Assembly: GCA_041486365.1 (NCBI GenBank)
Contig: JBGPLH010000135.1
Location: forward strand, 1-8,222
Length of the DNA stretch: 8,222 bases
Direction: 5' to 3'
Source of the DNA: JBGPLH01 sp041486365 [NCBI: Thermodesulfobacteriota bacterium]
GTDB lineage: Bacteria > JAUYMQ01
In this document: positions 6,422-8,222 of the stretch, in pieces
Layout of the letters: each line of letters starts with the position of its first letter
Numbering within the stretch: the stretch's first letter is position 1
Made by a program: the position numbers and the translations under genes
Notes under the pieces: model-generated
Databases searched by the model: none
What the model was told of the DNA's origin: nothing
Seen by the model: only the letters and a program-made list of their open reading frames with translations

Positions 6422-6498
6422 CGGGGCGTAGCGCAGCCTGGTAGCGCACCTGAATGGGGTTCAGGTGGTCGCTGGTTCGAATCCAGTCGCCCCGACCA
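6422..6498 (+). tRNA. tRNA-Pro (anticodon GGG)
   Basis: A complete cloverleaf can be folded by hand. The acceptor stem is CGGGGCG (6422-6428) with CGCCCCG (6488-6494). The D stem is GCGC (6431-6434) with GCGC (6444-6447), and its loop contains GG. The anticodon stem is CCTGA (6449-6453) with TCAGG (6461-6465), and the 7-nt loop ATGGGGT gives anticodon GGG (6456-6458) after the invariant U33, with G37 as usual in proline tRNAs. The T stem is GCTGG (6471-6475) with CCAGT, and its loop is TTCGAAT. Discriminator A (6495) is followed by an encoded CCA (6496-6498). It reads CCC and CCU proline codons. All stems are intact, so it is expected to be functional. Confidence 0.97.
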
Positions 6499-6653
6499 TT
6501 TCCACACGCGGAAACTTCCGGACGCCCGGCGCCGCCGCGCGACCCGCGCGCGGTTCACAGGGCCCACCCCCCGCCCCCCCGACGGCCAGGACCTCCCGGA
6601 AGGCCCCGAGTGCAGCGAGGGCCGACGAGGCTCCGGGGGGACGCGGTCACCCG

Positions 6654-7301
6654 TTGAAGACCTTCGAGAAACAGCGCCTCCGGATGGTCGAGGAGCAGAT
6701 CGTCCGGCGCGGAGTGAAGGATCCCCGCGTGCTCGACGCGATGCGGAGGATTCCCCGCCACCAGTTCGTGGACGAGGCGCTCCGCGATCGCGCCCACGAT
6801 GATTCCCCCCTGCCGATCGGCGAGAAGCAGACCATCTCGCAGCCCTACATGGTCGCGGTCATGAGCGAGTCACTCCAGCTCGACGGAAGCGAGACGGTGC
6901 TCGAGATCGGCACGGGGAGCGGCTACCAGACCGCCGTCCTCGCGCAGCTCGCGCGCCGTGTCTGCTCGATCGAGCGGATCGAATCGCTCGCCCAGCGCGC
7001 CAGGGCCACGATCGAGTCCCTCGGAATCAGGAACGTGGAGATCAAGGTCGGTGACGGCTCGCTCGGCTGGCGCGCGAAGGCGCCCTTTGACGCGATCCTC
7101 GTGACCGCCGGCTCTCCGAAAGTGCCGGAGCCGCTCGTTGAGCAGCTCGCGCCGGGTGGCCGCCTCGTGATCCCCGTGGGCGATCGGTCCTGCCAGGAGT
7201 TGCTCCGGATCCGACGATCGTCCAACGGCGGCACGACCCGCGAGGAGCTGGTCGAGTGCCGCTTCGTGGATCTCCAGGGCGCCTTCGGCTGGCACGACTG
7301 A
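6654..7301 (+). CDS. pcm: Protein-L-isoaspartate O-methyltransferase
   Basis: This is a cytoplasmic SAM-dependent repair enzyme that methylates L-isoaspartyl residues in aged proteins. The 215-residue product shows RMVEEQIVRRGVKDPRVLDAMRRIPR (split, 10-35), HQFVDEA, the substrate-binding segment LPIGEKQTISQPYMV (about 53-67, Ser62), SAM motif I VLEIGTGSGYQTA (82-94), FDAILVTAG and APGGRLVIPVG. The frame stays open back into tRNA-Pro, but 6465-6653 encodes only low-complexity Ala/Pro/Arg sequence. TTG 6654 is preferred because it leaves about ten residues before RMVEEQ, as in many homologues. Its Shine-Dalgarno is weak (GGGGGGA at 6635-6641), and ATG 6684 is the alternative. The 155-nt gap after the tRNA contains a C-rich run (6563-6580) and no clear promoter or terminator. 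pcm is commonly clustered with surE and nlpD; here surE is not present. Confidence 0.95.
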   Translation: MKTFEKQRLRMVEEQIVRRGVKDPRVLDAMRRIPRHQFVDEALRDRAHDDSPLPIGEKQTISQPYMVAVMSESLQLDGSETVLEIGTGSGYQTAVLAQLARRVCSIERIESLAQRARATIESLGIRNVEIKVGDGSLGWRAKAPFDAILVTAGSPKVPEPLVEQLAPGGRLVIPVGDRSCQELLRIRRSSNGGTTREELVECRFVDLQGAFGWHD

Positions 7302-7373
7302 GCCGACGGTCCCCCGCGTCCCGAGAGCTTACAGGACTCCGAAACGCTTCCCCCCCTCCATTCCGAATCCCGA

Positions 7374-7391
7374 CGCGGCCCTCGGGCCGCG
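7374..7391 (+). repeat. GC hairpin upstream of the SLOG gene
   Basis: CGCGGCC (7374-7380), loop CTCG and GGCCGCG (7385-7391) form a perfect 7-bp stem with a stable-type tetraloop in the 126-nt gap between pcm and the next gene. It is not followed by a T-run, so an intrinsic terminator is unlikely. It ends 25 nt before the AGGAGG ribosome site at 7417 and might influence mRNA stability or Rho-dependent termination. Confidence 0.4.
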
Positions 7392-7427
7392 CACAGGATC
7401 TCCCGGCGATGTCGGCAGGAGGCGTTC

Positions 7428-7880
7428 ATGCAGATCGGTGTGATCGGGCCGGGAGCCTGCCCGCCCGATGTGGAGGCCCTCGCGGAGGAGGTGGGCCGCG
7501 AGGTCGCCCGCCGGGGAGCGGTGCTGGTGTGCGGCGGCCTCGGTGGCGTCATGCGCGGCGCCGCCCGCGGCGCGAGGGCGGAGAACGGGCTCACGCTCGG
7601 AATCTTGCCGGGAGATGACGCGGCCGACGCCAACGACTGGATCGACGTCGTCGTGCCGACGGGCATGGGCGAGGCGCGCAACGCGCTCGTGGTCCGCGCC
7701 TCCGATGCCATCGTCGCCGTGCACGGCGGCTACGGGACGCTCTCGGAGATCGCCCTGGCCCTCAAGACGGGCGTGCCCGTCGTGGGCCTGGAGACCTGGC
7801 GGGTCAGCGAGGATGTGGTTGACGCCGCGGATCCCGAGGAGGCGGTGGACGTCGCGATCCGCCTCGCGGAGCGGCCGTGA
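7428..7880 (+). CDS. SLOG/LOG-like Rossmann-fold protein (TIGR00725 type)
   Basis: This is a 150-residue single-domain protein of the LOG/SLOG superfamily, whose members bind nucleotides or nucleotide-derived ligands; the plant and bacterial LOG enzymes are cytokinin phosphoribohydrolases. Visible motifs are the first beta strand and glycine loop MQIGVIGPG, GGLGGVMRGAARGA (36-49), GEARNALVVRASDAIVA (81-97) and HGGYGTLSEIALALKTGVPVV (99-119). The last corresponds to the PGGxGTxxE signature of LOG proteins, with His99 in place of Pro and Glu107 retained. Substrate and activity are unknown for this subgroup, so a cytokinin role should not be assumed. The ATG at 7428 has AGGAGG (7417-7422) 5 nt upstream. 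No signal peptide is present, so it is cytoplasmic. It overlaps the next gene by 4 nt (GTGA), which implies coupled translation with a LysM/M23 envelope protein. Confidence 0.85.
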   Translation: MQIGVIGPGACPPDVEALAEEVGREVARRGAVLVCGGLGGVMRGAARGARAENGLTLGILPGDDAADANDWIDVVVPTGMGEARNALVVRASDAIVAVHGGYGTLSEIALALKTGVPVVGLETWRVSEDVVDAADPEEAVDVAIRLAERP

Positions 7881-8222
7881 GAAGCCCCGCGCGGAGCGCG
7901 CTCCTGGCGGCACTCGCCGGGGCGCTCCTCGCCCAGGCCTGCGCCACACGCGAAGCGATCCCCAGCCGGCCCGTCGCCATCGCTCCGGGCGAATCGCTCT
8001 GGCGGATTGCGCGGCGCAACGGTGTCTCCCTGGACTCCCTGGTGCGCGCGAACCCGCGTCTGGACCCGGCGCGGCTCCGGCCCGGGAGCGTGATCCGCGT
8101 CCCGCTGCACCAGGGCTTCCTGCAGGGGGCCTCCTGGCCTTCTCTGGGGCGCGGGCGGGAGGTGGATGCCTTCCTCTGGCCCGTCAGCGGCCCCGTGGGA
8201 TCCCCCTTCGGTCACCGGAACG
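7877..8222 (+). CDS. LysM-M23 lipoprotein (NlpD-like murein hydrolase or activator), 5' part
   Basis: The first 115 residues of a gene that runs off the window. The N-terminus is a signal peptide (RSPARSALLAALAGALLA) ending at Cys22 (LAQAC), which is probably lipidated although the lipobox is imperfect. A LysM peptidoglycan-binding domain follows at about 33-76, with IAPGESLWRIARRNGV, LDSLVRANPRLDP and LRPGSVIRVP. After a linker, FLWPVSGPVGSPFGHRN (99-115) is the usual opening of an M23 (LytM/Gly-Gly endopeptidase) domain; its metal ligands beyond the first strand are outside the window. So one cannot tell whether it is an active hydrolase or a degenerate amidase activator like NlpD. GTG 7877 overlaps the previous stop as GTGA, with GGAG (7868-7871) 5 nt before it. 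Pairing with pcm matches the nlpD neighbourhood in proteobacteria. Confidence 0.88.
   Translation, partial: MRSPARSALLAALAGALLAQACATREAIPSRPVAIAPGESLWRIARRNGVSLDSLVRANPRLDPARLRPGSVIRVPLHQGFLQGASWPSLGRGREVDAFLWPVSGPVGSPFGHRN

Noticed and set aside
6499-6653. Terminator or promoter after tRNA-Pro
   Set aside because: GGAAACTTCC is too short a hairpin with no T-run, and no convincing -35/-10 pair was found in the C-rich spacer.
1-8222. CRISPR array, insertion sequence, integrase, toxin-antitoxin or defence genes
   Set aside because: No direct repeat array, terminal inverted repeats, transposase or nuclease motifs were seen; the tRNA-Pro 3' end is followed by pcm, not by an integrase.

Overview
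The window is GC-rich (about two thirds G+C by eye). It reads almost entirely on the + strand as a compact chromosomal housekeeping region from a bacterium. The organism cannot be named from the sequence. The order thrS-infC-rpmI-rplT-pheS-pheT-ihfA-merR, with pcm and a LysM/M23 (NlpD-like) gene downstream, recalls Deltaproteobacteria-type genomes (Geobacter- or Myxococcus-like) or an uncultivated GC-rich lineage with similar gene order. An IHF-alpha-type protein and lipoprotein signal sequences suggest a Gram-negative cell envelope.

Region 1 (1-5353) is the translation block. It holds the 3' end of thrS, infC starting at an unusual ATC codon behind a very strong ribosome binding site, rpmI, rplT, pheS and pheT (1 nt apart), and ihfA. 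The genes are tightly packed, with gaps of 1 to 86 nt, and probably form one or a few long transcripts. The thrS-infC gap holds short complementary segments that could fold as an H-type pseudoknot ending just before the infC Shine-Dalgarno. A 16-bp perfect palindrome lies between rpmI and rplT. Both are candidate sites for ribosomal-protein feedback, not demonstrated ones. There is no room for a pheM-type attenuator before pheS.

Region 2 (5434-6498) holds a MerR-family regulator of the kind often found next to ihfA, a small unrecognised lipoprotein with a possible SmpA/OmlA (BamE)-like domain, and a complete tRNA-Pro(GGG) with encoded CCA. A perfect TTGACA overlaps the lipoprotein stop codon and may be part of the tRNA promoter.

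Region 3 (6654-8222) holds pcm (protein L-isoaspartate methyltransferase, TTG start), a SLOG/LOG-like Rossmann protein of the TIGR00725 type, and the start of a LysM plus M23-peptidase lipoprotein translationally coupled to it by a GTGA overlap. The last gene runs off the window. The pcm/LysM-M23 pairing echoes the surE-pcm-nlpD cluster of proteobacteria, but surE is absent here and the SLOG gene sits between the two.

No mobile element, CRISPR array, phage gene or defence system is visible. The points most worth following up are regulatory (infC start and leader) and contextual (the SLOG-peptidase pair and the small lipoprotein).
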